NCBI GenBank assembly: GCA_021786815.1
Contig: JAJYMR010000378.1
Span: 1-11,244 of the forward strand
From: Deltaproteobacteria bacterium
GTDB taxonomy: Bacteria > Desulfobacterota > Binatia > Binatales > Binataceae
Direction: 5' to 3'
Length of the DNA stretch: 11,244 nucleotides
Part shown: positions 5,439-11,244 of the stretch, piece by piece
How positions within the stretch are numbered: the first letter of the stretch is position 1
Layout: each line of letters begins with the position of its first letter
Translations under genes and position numbers: made by a program
Notes under the pieces: model-generated
Databases searched by the model: none
What the model saw: the letters and a program-made list of their open reading frames with translations, nothing else
Told to the model about the DNA's origin: nothing

Positions 5439-5456
5439 CCCGCGCGGATGCGCGGG
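5439..5456 (+). terminator. GC-rich hairpin after the 68-residue gene
   Basis: CCCGCGC and GCGCGGG form a perfect 7-bp stem with a GGAT loop, 24 nt after the stop codon at 5412-5414. There is no T-tract, so it may stabilise the 3' end or be a factor-assisted termination site rather than a classical terminator. Confidence 0.35.
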
Positions 5457-5612
5457 ACAACTCCCTGTTCCGGGCCGAACGAGGAGCGCGGGAACTATTT
5501 TCCGTTGCCTTTCCTAGCCACAAGCAGCGAGCGCGCGGGAACGGGGATGTTGCGCGGTTCGTCCGCACTCGACGCGATAGCGGGCGCCGTTCGGGCTGCC
5601 GCACAGCCCCGC

Positions 5613-6164
5613 TCAGTTCCCCATCGCACCCACTCCACCGCCGGTTTCTTCGAGAAAATCGCGCGCACGGTATAGCGCAACGATCGTTTTCGCATCGACG
5701 ATCTCGCCGCGACGGATCATCCTGAGCGCCTCGGCAAACGAACGCCGTTCGACGTGGATCACCTCGTCGAAGTCGCGGGTGCCGACCGCCAGATCCAGCT
5801 CGCGCACGAAGAAAAGCTCGATCCGCTCGTCGCAGAAGCTCGGCACGGTCACTATCGCGCCCAGATGGTCCCATCGCCGGCCCGAAAGCCCGGCTTCCTC
5901 GGCAAGCTCACGCTGGGCGCACTGGATCGGGGTTTCGTCGGCATGCCTGACTCCCGCCGGTATCTCCCAGACATAACCGCCGAGCGCGTGCCGGTACTGG
6001 CTGAGCAGAGCTATGTTGCCGTTGTTGTCGAGCGCAACCACCGCGCTTGCGCCGGGATGGCGGATAATCGCCAGGTCCACCTCGGCGCCGTTGGGCAGGA
6101 TGGTGTGCTCGACGCCGAAGTCCACAACTCCGAGCTTCAAAATCTGCCGCCTGCTGGAAGCCAT
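5613..6164 (-). CDS. Nudix hydrolase, probable ADP-ribose pyrophosphatase
   Basis: A 183-residue cytosolic protein of the NudF/ADP-ribose pyrophosphatase type, which splits nucleoside diphosphate derivatives such as ADP-ribose. The Nudix box is complete from G71 to L93: G-x5-E-x7-REL-x-EE-x-GL, with metal-binding E89 and E90 (the last two acidic residues of RELAEE). P108, about 16 residues after the box glycine, within TVPSFCDERIELFF, fits the pattern used to separate ADP-ribose pyrophosphatases from other Nudix enzymes. The N-terminal part (about 10-60) supplies the dimerising strands of this subfamily, ending in LLSQYRHALG. The start at ATG 6164 has no good ribosome binding site, but no better in-frame start exists nearby. 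It is divergent from the DsbA-fold gene and alone on its strand. The substrate is inferred from family pattern only. Confidence 0.9.
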   Translation of the reverse strand: MASSRRQILKLGVVDFGVEHTILPNGAEVDLAIIRHPGASAVVALDNNGNIALLSQYRHALGGYVWEIPAGVRHADETPIQCAQRELAEEAGLSGRRWDHLGAIVTVPSFCDERIELFFVRELDLAVGTRDFDEVIHVERRSFAEALRMIRRGEIVDAKTIVALYRARDFLEETGGGVGAMGN

Positions 6165-6199
6165 GAGCTAAGATTCGATGGAGTCGGGGCTTAGCGCAA

Positions 6200-6217
6200 G
6201 CAAACCGAAGCGTTTGC
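6200..6217. promoter_or_regulatory. dyad in the Nudix/DsbA divergent region
   Basis: GCAAAC (6200-6205) and GTTTGC (6212-6217) form a perfect 6-6-6 dyad in the 118-nt gap between two divergent starts. This is an operator-like layout. No regulator is identifiable, and a 6-bp dyad can arise by chance. Confidence 0.25.
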
Positions 6218-6282
6218 CGGTGGACGCCTGACGCGTAAGTATTCTGATTGTTGAACCACCTCGCTGGACACAAGGGTTCGCC

Positions 6283-6888
6283 ATGGCACGAGTGCTAATA
6301 CCGGTCTATTTCGATTACGCCTCGACCCTCTGCTACATCGCGTGGAGAATCGTAAGCGATCTCGAGCGCGAGCTCGATTTTGAGGCGTTGTGGAAAGGCG
6401 TGCCGATCTCGATGCGCGATCCAAAGACCAGGGCGGGGCGCGAACTGGGTCCGCGCGAGCACGAGAAGGTGATGATGGTCGCCACCGAGACGGGAGTTGC
6501 GGTGGTACCGCCGCCGCGATGGCTCGCGTCGGAAGACGCGCTTGAAGGCGCTGAAATCGCGCGCGACGCCGGCGTTTTCGCGGCCTATCATCGCGCGGTC
6601 TTCGAGGCCGCTTTCGAGCAGCGCGCCGATATCGGCAGCGCCGAGGTGCTAGCCGGTATCGCGGAAGCGGCCGGGATTGAACCGAGACAGTTCCTTGCGG
6701 ATATCGAGGCGCGCAGGATGGCGCCGCGGATAGCCGAATACAAGCGCGAAGCCGATCGGTTCTCCGCGCTCGGCTATCCAACCTTCATGCTCGGCGATTT
6801 CCCGCTTACCGGTATCCAGCCGGCCGACACGATGCGGCTTCTGTTCGAGCGCTACATCCAAAGACGCGAGCAGGAGCCCGGCAACTAG
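6283..6888 (+). CDS. DsbA-family thioredoxin-fold protein with S-x-x-C site (FrnE-like)
   Basis: A 201-residue cytosolic protein of the DSBA-like/FrnE and 2-hydroxychromene-2-carboxylate isomerase group. The first strand and active-site helix read PVYFDYASTLCYIAW (7-21). Classical FrnE members have C-P-W-C here, while this one has S14-T-L-C17, so only the second cysteine remains. The helical insertion (about 55-155) and the cis-proline loop GYPTFMLGDFPLTGIQP (164-180, P166) are typical. With a single cysteine it cannot form an intramolecular disulfide. It may instead act through glutathione, like HCCA isomerase or kappa-class glutathione transferases (which often have Ser at this place), or as a monothiol isomerase. 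ATG 6283 has AAGGG at about 7 nt. Its stop shares the CTAG at 6885-6888 with the convergent stress-protein gene. The fold is certain; activity is open. Confidence 0.85.
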   Translation: MARVLIPVYFDYASTLCYIAWRIVSDLERELDFEALWKGVPISMRDPKTRAGRELGPREHEKVMMVATETGVAVVPPPRWLASEDALEGAEIARDAGVFAAYHRAVFEAAFEQRADIGSAEVLAGIAEAAGIEPRQFLADIEARRMAPRIAEYKREADRFSALGYPTFMLGDFPLTGIQPADTMRLLFERYIQRREQEPGN

Positions 6889-7721
6889 CGCGACAGGAAC
6901 ACAGGACAGGGCGAATTGCGCAGCACGTATTCGGTCGTCGAGCCGAGCACCATCTCGATTATCCGGCTGTGGCCGTAAGCCCCGATAAACAGCAGGTCGG
7001 CGTCGTATTCCTTGAGAAAGCGGATTATTTCCTCGTTGGCGTGGCCCGAAAGCAGCTTGAATTGGGCCGCCGGACGATACGGCTCGAAGTAGGCGCGCGC
7101 CTGGTCGAGCGTGCGTTCGCCCAATGCCGGATCGCGCGAGACGGTGATGACCGTGACGGGGACGCCCAAATTCGAGGCGAACTCGGCCGCCGCACGCATC
7201 GCGCGCGAGGCGCGCTCGCTGCCGTCGTAGGCCAGCACCGGACGCTTTATCTCGCGGAACTTCATCGGCGAAATGAAAACCGGCCGCGGAGACTTGCGCG
7301 CGACCGTCTCGGCGGTTGAGCCGAGCAGGCCGGTGGAGAAGCGTTCGTGGACGCCGCGATGGCCAATCATGACGAGATCGGCCGACTTCGCCCTCTCGCA
7401 AATCTGGTTGGCGACAATTCCCATGTCGAGCACGGTTTCCGCCGCGAGATTCTCGCGCCGGGCGGCCTCGGCGAACTCTTCGAGCACCTCCTTGCCGCGC
7501 TGGGTCAGCACCTCGCGCATCTTGGAGGAGAAGTCGAGATAAGGTTCAAGTCCGAGCGAGCCTGAGATATCATGGAAGAACGAGCCCTCAATCGAAACGA
7601 TATCGACGACGTGAAGGCCGATCAGGCCGGCGTCGAGCTTGCGCGCGATGTAGAACGCGTAAGCCTGCGCGTTACGGGAGTGCTCGGAGGTATCGATGCC
7701 GACGAGGATTTTCTTAATCAC
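6885..7721 (-). CDS. universal stress protein, two tandem Usp domains
   Basis: A 278-residue cytosolic protein with two UspA folds. Domain 1 spans about 1-152 and starts IKKILVGIDTSEHS with D10. Domain 2 spans about 159-278 and starts RPVLAYDGSERASR with D166. The nucleotide-binding motif G-2x-G-9x-G-S/T is exact in domain 2 (G247, G250, G260, S261). In domain 1 it has one extra residue (G120, G123, G134, S135), a known variation in tandem Usps. ATP or AMP binding is therefore most secure for domain 2. Such proteins support survival under starvation, oxidants or respiratory stress by mechanisms that are often unclear. The start is GTG 7721, with AGGGAG about 6 nt upstream and MIKKILVGID as the natural N-terminus. 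It diverges from the unknown-protein/Fur unit across a 68-nt gap, which may allow shared control by Fur, although no Fur box is recognisable. Confidence 0.93.
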   Translation of the reverse strand: MIKKILVGIDTSEHSRNAQAYAFYIARKLDAGLIGLHVVDIVSIEGSFFHDISGSLGLEPYLDFSSKMREVLTQRGKEVLEEFAEAARRENLAAETVLDMGIVANQICERAKSADLVMIGHRGVHERFSTGLLGSTAETVARKSPRPVFISPMKFREIKRPVLAYDGSERASRAMRAAAEFASNLGVPVTVITVSRDPALGERTLDQARAYFEPYRPAAQFKLLSGHANEEIIRFLKEYDADLLFIGAYGHSRIIEMVLGSTTEYVLRNSPCPVFLSR

Positions 7722-7789
7722 CGGCTGCTCCCTGGTTGTGGAATCCGCGATATCACGACGCCGGGTCGAGCCTCAAGGGGGACGGTGCA

Positions 7790-8083
7790 ATGGGTGAGCA
7801 TAGCCATTCACGGCTCGAGCGCCTGCTCGACGAACTGGTCGAGGCGGCCGAGCGGGCCGGACTCAAGGTCAGGCGCGAGAAGCTCCTGCGCGAGGTCGGC
7901 TACCGCGCACGCGGAGGCGCGTGCCGCCTGCGCGAGCAGAACCTTGTTATCATAGACCGCGACCAACCGCCTCACGAGCAGCTCGAAATCATCGCCGAAG
8001 CGCTCAAGGGACGCGACCTCGAATCCATGTACCTTTCCCCCGCCGCGCGTCGTATTATTCAGGCCGGGCCGGAACCGGCCTAG
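7790..8083 (+). CDS. conserved-looking protein of unknown function, 97 residues, upstream of a Fur gene
   Basis: A small soluble protein without signal peptide or membrane segment. The N-terminal half is helical and charged (LERLLDELVEAAERAGLKVR, about 9-28). The middle holds a compact strand-rich segment, GGACRLREQNLVIIDRDQP (42-60), and the C-terminal half is helical (EQLEIIAEALKGRDLESMYLS, 63-83). It has a single cysteine, C45. Proteins of this general pattern (a leucine-rich helix, a GG-x-CRL strand, an I-D-R turn, then an E-x-I-x-EAL helix) occur in deltaproteobacteria in my recollection, but I cannot assign a named family. ATG 7790 is chosen over the upstream in-frame codon at 7736 because AGGGGG lies about 9 nt before it and 7736 overlaps the divergent promoter zone. 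It is followed 9 nt later by the Fur-family gene, whose ribosome binding site overlaps this stop codon (TAGGAG). Co-translation is likely, as is a shared role in metal or peroxide response. Confidence 0.8.
   Translation: MGEHSHSRLERLLDELVEAAERAGLKVRREKLLREVGYRARGGACRLREQNLVIIDRDQPPHEQLEIIAEALKGRDLESMYLSPAARRIIQAGPEPA
8067..8080 (+). repeat. inverted repeat at the unknown-protein/Fur junction
   Basis: GGCCGG-AA-CCGGCC is a perfect palindrome-like dyad directly before TAGGAG, which is both the stop of the upstream gene and the ribosome binding site of the Fur gene. As RNA, a 5-bp stem with a GAAC loop could limit entry at the Fur start unless ribosomes arrive from upstream. It is partly constrained by the coding sequence, so it may be incidental. 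Confidence 0.3.
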
Positions 8084-8092
8084 GAGCAATAG

Positions 8093-8593
8093 ATGCCGCG
8101 CCCCGCAGAACCAACGGCGGCGGGTCGTACGGTCGTGGAGCGCAGGGCTCGCGTCGACACGCAGCGCCAGATGGAGCTGTTTCACTCGCGCCTGAAGCAG
8201 CGCGGGCTGAAATCGACCGCGCAGCGTGACGATATCGCCCGGGTTTTCTTCGAAATCGGCCATCACATCAGCGCCGAGCAGCTCTATGCCGAGGTGAAGA
8301 AGATAAACCAGCACGTCGGCTACGCCACCATCTACCGCACCCTCAGGCTTCTCAAGGAGTGCGACCTCGTCTCCGAGCGCCATTTCGACGACGACCAGGC
8401 CCGCTACGAGGTCGTTGGCGAGCGCCATCACGACCACTTTATCTGCGAGCGATGCGGCAAAATCATCGAGTTCGAAAACGAGAGCCTCGAGCGGCTGCAG
8501 GAGGCTGTGGCCCGCGAACTCAACGTCACGCTCACGCGGCACAAGATGGAACTCTACGGGCTGTGCTCGGAGTGCCTCGCGCAATCGCGCTGA
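8093..8593 (+). CDS. Fur-family metal-responsive transcription regulator
   Basis: A 166-residue DNA-binding repressor of the Fur superfamily. The winged helix (about 28-105) holds LKQRGLKSTAQRDDIARVF and the recognition helix region HVGYATIYRTLRLLKE (74-89). The metal-binding dimerisation domain follows, with HHDHFICERCGKIIEF (112-127). C118 and C121 pair with C158 and C161 (CSEC) to form the structural zinc site, and H112 and H114 belong to the sensory site. Sequence alone does not separate iron-sensing Fur from peroxide-sensing PerR. The D at position 100 in HFDDDQARYE lies near where PerR uses Asp104, which is suggestive only. ATG 8093 has AGGAG at 7 nt. It gives about 25 residues more than most Fur proteins, and an internal ATG at 8171 (M27) would give the standard length but has no ribosome binding site. 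It is coupled to the 97-residue gene upstream. The family call is certain. Confidence 0.94.
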   Translation: MPRPAEPTAAGRTVVERRARVDTQRQMELFHSRLKQRGLKSTAQRDDIARVFFEIGHHISAEQLYAEVKKINQHVGYATIYRTLRLLKECDLVSERHFDDDQARYEVVGERHHDHFICERCGKIIEFENESLERLQEAVARELNVTLTRHKMELYGLCSECLAQSR

Positions 8594-8598
8594 CGGGC

Positions 8599-8628
8599 TT
8601 GGAAATCGCGCACGCACCGTTTTAGGAT
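8599..8628 (+). promoter_or_regulatory. promoter candidate for the CoA-transferase/dehydrogenase operon
   Basis: TTGGAA (8599-8604) and TAGGAT (8623-8628), separated by 18 nt, lie in the 108-nt gap after the Fur-family stop. Both are four-of-six matches at acceptable spacing. The leader to ATG 8702 would be about 65 nt. This suggests that the acyl-CoA genes can be transcribed apart from the Fur unit. Confidence 0.35.
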
Positions 8629-8701
8629 ACATCTCCCGCTTAAAGCTTGAAGAGCGCGCGGGCGCACGCGCGGAACACGACTTGGTCAGGAGATTCCTCG
8701 G

Positions 8702-9937
8702 ATGGAAAAACGGCCGCAAATGCTTCAGGGCTACCGGGTGCTCGACTTCACCCACTTCGTCGCGGGTCCCACCTGCACGCGTATCCTGGGCGAACTCGGC
8801 GCCGACGTCATCAAGGTCGAACGCTCGGCCGAGGGCGATCACGTGCGCAAGCTCGGTCTGGTGCGCGACGGGATGAGCACGTACTACTTCCAGCACAATC
8901 ATTCCAAGCGCAGCCTCGCGCTCGATCTTTCCAAACCGCACGCGAAGGAACTCATCCTCGCCATGATCCCGAAGATCGACGTGGTGGTGGAAAACTTCGC
9001 CCCGGGTGTGATCGCCGCGATGGGCTTCGGGTACGAGGCGCTTAGGCGCATCAACCCAGGTATCGTGATGGTCTCGATCTCGGTTGCGGGACAAGACGGG
9101 CCGCTCCGGACCAAGCCCGGCTACGATTACCTCGGCTCGTCGCTCGCCGGCGTGCTCGATCAGATCGGCGAGACCGAGCGCGCGCCCGTGGTGCCCCCGA
9201 TGGCGATAGGCGACGTCTCGACCGGCGTGGCGGCCGCGATGGCGGTCGGATTCGCGCTGCTCAATCGCGAGCGCACCGGCGAGGGCCAGTATATCGACGC
9301 GTCGCTGCTCGACACCTACTTTCACACGCACGAACTTGCGGTTCCGATCATTTCGCTGAGGCCCGGGCGATGGTCGCCGAAGCGCACCGGCCAGCTTCAT
9401 CCTACCGGAAGCCCGTGCGGCGTTTTCAAGGCGACGGATGGCTACGTCTTTATCGTCGTGCAGCAGCACGAGATAAAGCGGCTGTGGCGCGCGATCGGCC
9501 GACCGGAGCTTGGCGAGGACCCGCGCTTTCTGACCAACCGCGACCGAATCAAGAACAATCTCGCACTCAAGCAGATACTCGAGGACTGGCTCGCGACCTT
9601 CCCCCACCGCGACTCGGCGATCGCCGCGCTCGATCGCGAGCGCGTGCCATGCGCGCCCGTGCTCAAGCTCGAGGAATCGATGGCGCATCCGCACATGCGA
9701 GGGCGAAAGACCGTGCGCCGCGTGAGCGACCGGGCCATCGGCGAATTCGACGTCCCCGGGATGCCGGTGAAGTTCTCGGGATGGCCGGATCGCACCGATG
9801 TCAAAGCCTCGCGGGTCGGCGAGGACAACGACGCGGTGCTGCGCGAAGTGCTCGGCCTTTCCGACGGGAAAATCGCCGAGCTTTACAATGAAGGCGTGCT
9901 GCTTCGCGCGCCCGAGCCCGCCAAACCGGCCAACTGA
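8702..9937 (+). CDS. CoA-transferase family III (CaiB/BaiF) protein
   Basis: A 411-residue cytosolic enzyme that should move CoA between a CoA thioester and a carboxylic acid. The Rossmann-like N-terminus reads LQGYRVLDFTHFVAGPTCTRILGELGADVIKVE (8-40). The landmark KRSLALDL (69-76) and ENFAPGVIAAMGFGYEAL (97-114) follow. The catalytic aspartate is D171 in GDVSTG (170-175), before the conserved RTGEGQYIDASLLD. The C-terminal part contains the linked small domain. Length is normal for the family. ATG 8702 has AGGAG about 9 nt upstream. The dehydrogenase gene starts 34 nt after the stop, on the same strand, and pairing of these two enzymes is common in catabolism of carnitine, branched, aromatic or terpenoid acids. 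The specific acid cannot be read from sequence. Alpha-methylacyl-CoA racemases share this fold, but the GD-x-x-TG region fits a transferase. Confidence 0.93.
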   Translation: MEKRPQMLQGYRVLDFTHFVAGPTCTRILGELGADVIKVERSAEGDHVRKLGLVRDGMSTYYFQHNHSKRSLALDLSKPHAKELILAMIPKIDVVVENFAPGVIAAMGFGYEALRRINPGIVMVSISVAGQDGPLRTKPGYDYLGSSLAGVLDQIGETERAPVVPPMAIGDVSTGVAAAMAVGFALLNRERTGEGQYIDASLLDTYFHTHELAVPIISLRPGRWSPKRTGQLHPTGSPCGVFKATDGYVFIVVQQHEIKRLWRAIGRPELGEDPRFLTNRDRIKNNLALKQILEDWLATFPHRDSAIAALDRERVPCAPVLKLEESMAHPHMRGRKTVRRVSDRAIGEFDVPGMPVKFSGWPDRTDVKASRVGEDNDAVLREVLGLSDGKIAELYNEGVLLRAPEPAKPAN

Positions 9938-9954
9938 GCCGCGCGTATCGCGGC
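9938..9954 (+). repeat. hairpin between CoA-transferase and dehydrogenase genes
   Basis: GCCGCG and CGCGGC form a perfect 6-bp stem with a CGTAT loop, beginning at the first base after the transferase stop. Only 17 nt remain before the dehydrogenase ATG, so it is more likely an mRNA processing or coupling element than a terminator. Confidence 0.35.
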
Positions 9955-9971
9955 GAAGCTCTTGGATTGCT

Positions 9972-11207
9972 ATGCCCGCTATCGCGTTTGAACTGCCAGA
10001 GGAGGTGCGCGAGGCGCGCGACGGCGTCGCCGCGTTTGCCCGCGCGGAAGTCATCCCTCGCCACGAGAAGCATCGCGCCCTGCTCGAGGAGCCGCGCAAA
10101 CTGTACCGCGAGGACGGACGCTTCTCCGACGAAGCCGTCGCACTCATCCGCGAGGTGCGCCGCGCCGCGGCCAGGGCCGGCTTTTACGCGATGTGCGTCC
10201 CCGAGGCGCTGGGCGGAGGCGGCCTCGGTCATCTGGCCTATTACGTCGCGTGGGAGGAGTTGTTCCGCGTCTGCGGACCGCAGAACTGGCTGATGCTTTA
10301 TGTGATCAGCCACTGGGCGTTCGGCCCAAGCCGCCTGCTGGAGCGGATCACCGGCGAAGCGCGCGAGCGCGTGCTTGCGCCGATGATGGCAGGTGATGCG
10401 TCGATGTGCTTCGGGCTGTCGGAGCCGGGAGCGGGCTCCGACGCCGCTGCGATTGCGACGCGCGCCGTGCCTGACGGCGACGGATGGCGCGTCTCGGGCC
10501 GCAAAATCTGGACGAGCAACGCTCCTATCGCCGACTACTGCATCGTCTTCGCCGTGACCGACCCCGCACTCGCCTCGGCGCGCCGGGGCGGCATCTCGGC
10601 TTTCCTCGTGCCGACTTCCTCGCCCGGCTTCGAAGTGCAACGCGTAATCCGCCTGTTCGGTCATATCGGAGGCGACGAGGCCGAGCTTCGCCTGGACAAC
10701 GTCTTCGTCGAGCGATGGCAAGTCGTGGGTGAGTTGAATCGCGGTTTCGAAGCGGCGCTATACGGCGTGTCGCTCGGGCGCATCTACAACTCGGCCCGGG
10801 CCGTCGGTTATGGGCGATGGGCGCTCGAACGGGCGCTCGAGTACTCGCGGATAAGGGAGGCGTTCGGCCGTCCGATCGCGGACTACCAGGGCGTCACGTT
10901 TCCGCTCGCGGAATCCGCGGCGGAACTTCATGCCGCGCACCTGATGGGCCTCAACGCCGGCGCGTTGCTGGACAGGGGCGAGCAGGCCGTGAAGGAACTC
11001 TCGATGACGAAGGCTTACTCCGTGCAAGCCGGCTTTCGCGCGGTCGATCGCGCGATACAGACCCACGGCGCGATCGGTTTTACCAACGAGCTTGGGCTAT
11101 ACCACGCGTGGCACTCGCTCAGGATCGTCAACGTCGCCGACGGCACCAACGAGATTCTGAACCGCACAGTCGCGCAGCGATTGCTCAAGGGCGATACCGA
11201 CCTGTAA
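9972..11207 (+). CDS. acyl-CoA dehydrogenase family protein
   Basis: A 411-residue FAD enzyme expected to introduce an alpha-beta double bond into an acyl-CoA. The N-terminal helical domain covers about 1-140. The middle beta domain carries the FAD/substrate motif MCFGLSEPGAGSDAAA (145-160) and GRKIWTSNAPIADY (176-189). The C-terminal helical domain contains YSRIREAFGRPIADYQ (291-306), QTHGAIGFTNE (363-373) and the terminal NVADGTNEILNR. In most family members the catalytic base is Glu in E-G-T; here it is D390 in ADGTNEI. The alternative helix-G position used by isovaleryl- and long-chain enzymes reads SLGRIYN (267-273), with no glutamate. ATG 9972 lacks a strong ribosome binding site but is the first Met at the family start, and the longer open frame reaches back into the transferase gene. 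It follows the CoA-transferase by 34 nt in one operon. Family is certain and substrate unknown; activity depends on D390. Confidence 0.92.
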   Translation: MPAIAFELPEEVREARDGVAAFARAEVIPRHEKHRALLEEPRKLYREDGRFSDEAVALIREVRRAAARAGFYAMCVPEALGGGGLGHLAYYVAWEELFRVCGPQNWLMLYVISHWAFGPSRLLERITGEARERVLAPMMAGDASMCFGLSEPGAGSDAAAIATRAVPDGDGWRVSGRKIWTSNAPIADYCIVFAVTDPALASARRGGISAFLVPTSSPGFEVQRVIRLFGHIGGDEAELRLDNVFVERWQVVGELNRGFEAALYGVSLGRIYNSARAVGYGRWALERALEYSRIREAFGRPIADYQGVTFPLAESAAELHAAHLMGLNAGALLDRGEQAVKELSMTKAYSVQAGFRAVDRAIQTHGAIGFTNELGLYHAWHSLRIVNVADGTNEILNRTVAQRLLKGDTDL

Positions 11208-11244
11208 CCGGGCGATTGGCCGGAAGTTGAGGGATCACGACTGG

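Noticed and set aside
6649..7401. A 250-codon minus-strand open frame overlapping two genes
   Set aside because: It is out of frame with the stress-protein gene, runs antisense to the DsbA-fold gene and lacks any motif.
7722..7789. A Fur box in the stress-protein/Fur-unit divergent gap
   Set aside because: Only a short GATATC palindrome is present; nothing resembling the 19-bp Fur consensus can be recognised.
9798..9971. A longer dehydrogenase with an N-terminal extension into the transferase gene
   Set aside because: The extension is an out-of-frame reading of the transferase C-terminus. The family start matches ATG 9972.
7808..10147. A 779-codon open frame on the minus strand
   Set aside because: It runs antisense through the unknown protein, Fur, CoA-transferase and dehydrogenase genes, all of which have clear family motifs. 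Its translation is Arg/Ala/His-rich with no domain, as expected of an antisense shadow in GC-rich DNA.

Overview
This is a GC-rich, tightly packed bacterial window. It carries twelve protein genes that I can support, no RNA genes, no CRISPR array and no recognisable insertion sequence. The gene set (diderm-type lipoproteins, a Fur regulator, a two-domain universal stress protein, and a CaiB-type CoA-transferase paired with an acyl-CoA dehydrogenase) suggests a Gram-negative, mesophilic soil or sediment lineage of deltaproteobacterial or Binatota-like affinity. The taxonomic guess is inference only.

Layout. At 127-1448 (+) an ECF-type sigma factor is followed, 5 nt later, by an O6-alkylguanine-DNA alkyltransferase. 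That protein carries an Ada-type four-cysteine methylphosphotriester domain at its C-terminus, in the reverse order to E. coli Ada and without an AraC helix-turn-helix. A large two-way hairpin (1454-1500) separates it from a convergent minus-strand cluster at 1521-2760 of three tandem paralogous lipoproteins. Each has a lipobox, a glycine zipper and a glutamine-rich coiled-coil tail. After an AT-richer spacer comes a gamma-glutamyltransferase-family Ntn hydrolase (3095-4864, -).

A 343-nt divergent spacer then leads to a solitary 68-residue unknown protein (5208-5414, +), whose leader can fold into a strong hairpin just ahead of the ribosome binding site. Next come an ADP-ribose pyrophosphatase-like Nudix hydrolase (5613-6164, -) and, divergent from it, a DsbA-fold protein with an S-x-x-C active site (6283-6888, +). 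The latter ends convergently with a double universal stress protein (6885-7721, -), the two stop codons sharing one CTAG. Divergent from that is a two-gene unit of a 97-residue unknown protein and a Fur-family metalloregulator (7790-8593, +). The window closes with a CoA-transferase family III gene and an acyl-CoA dehydrogenase (8702-11207, +), probably one acyl-CoA catabolic operon.

The most interesting item is the ECF sigma/alkyltransferase-Ada pair. In E. coli Ada, methyl transfer to the four-cysteine domain turns the protein into a transcription activator. Here the DNA-binding half is missing and a sigma factor gene sits next door, so an alkylation-sensing sigma-factor circuit is a reasonable but unproven hypothesis.
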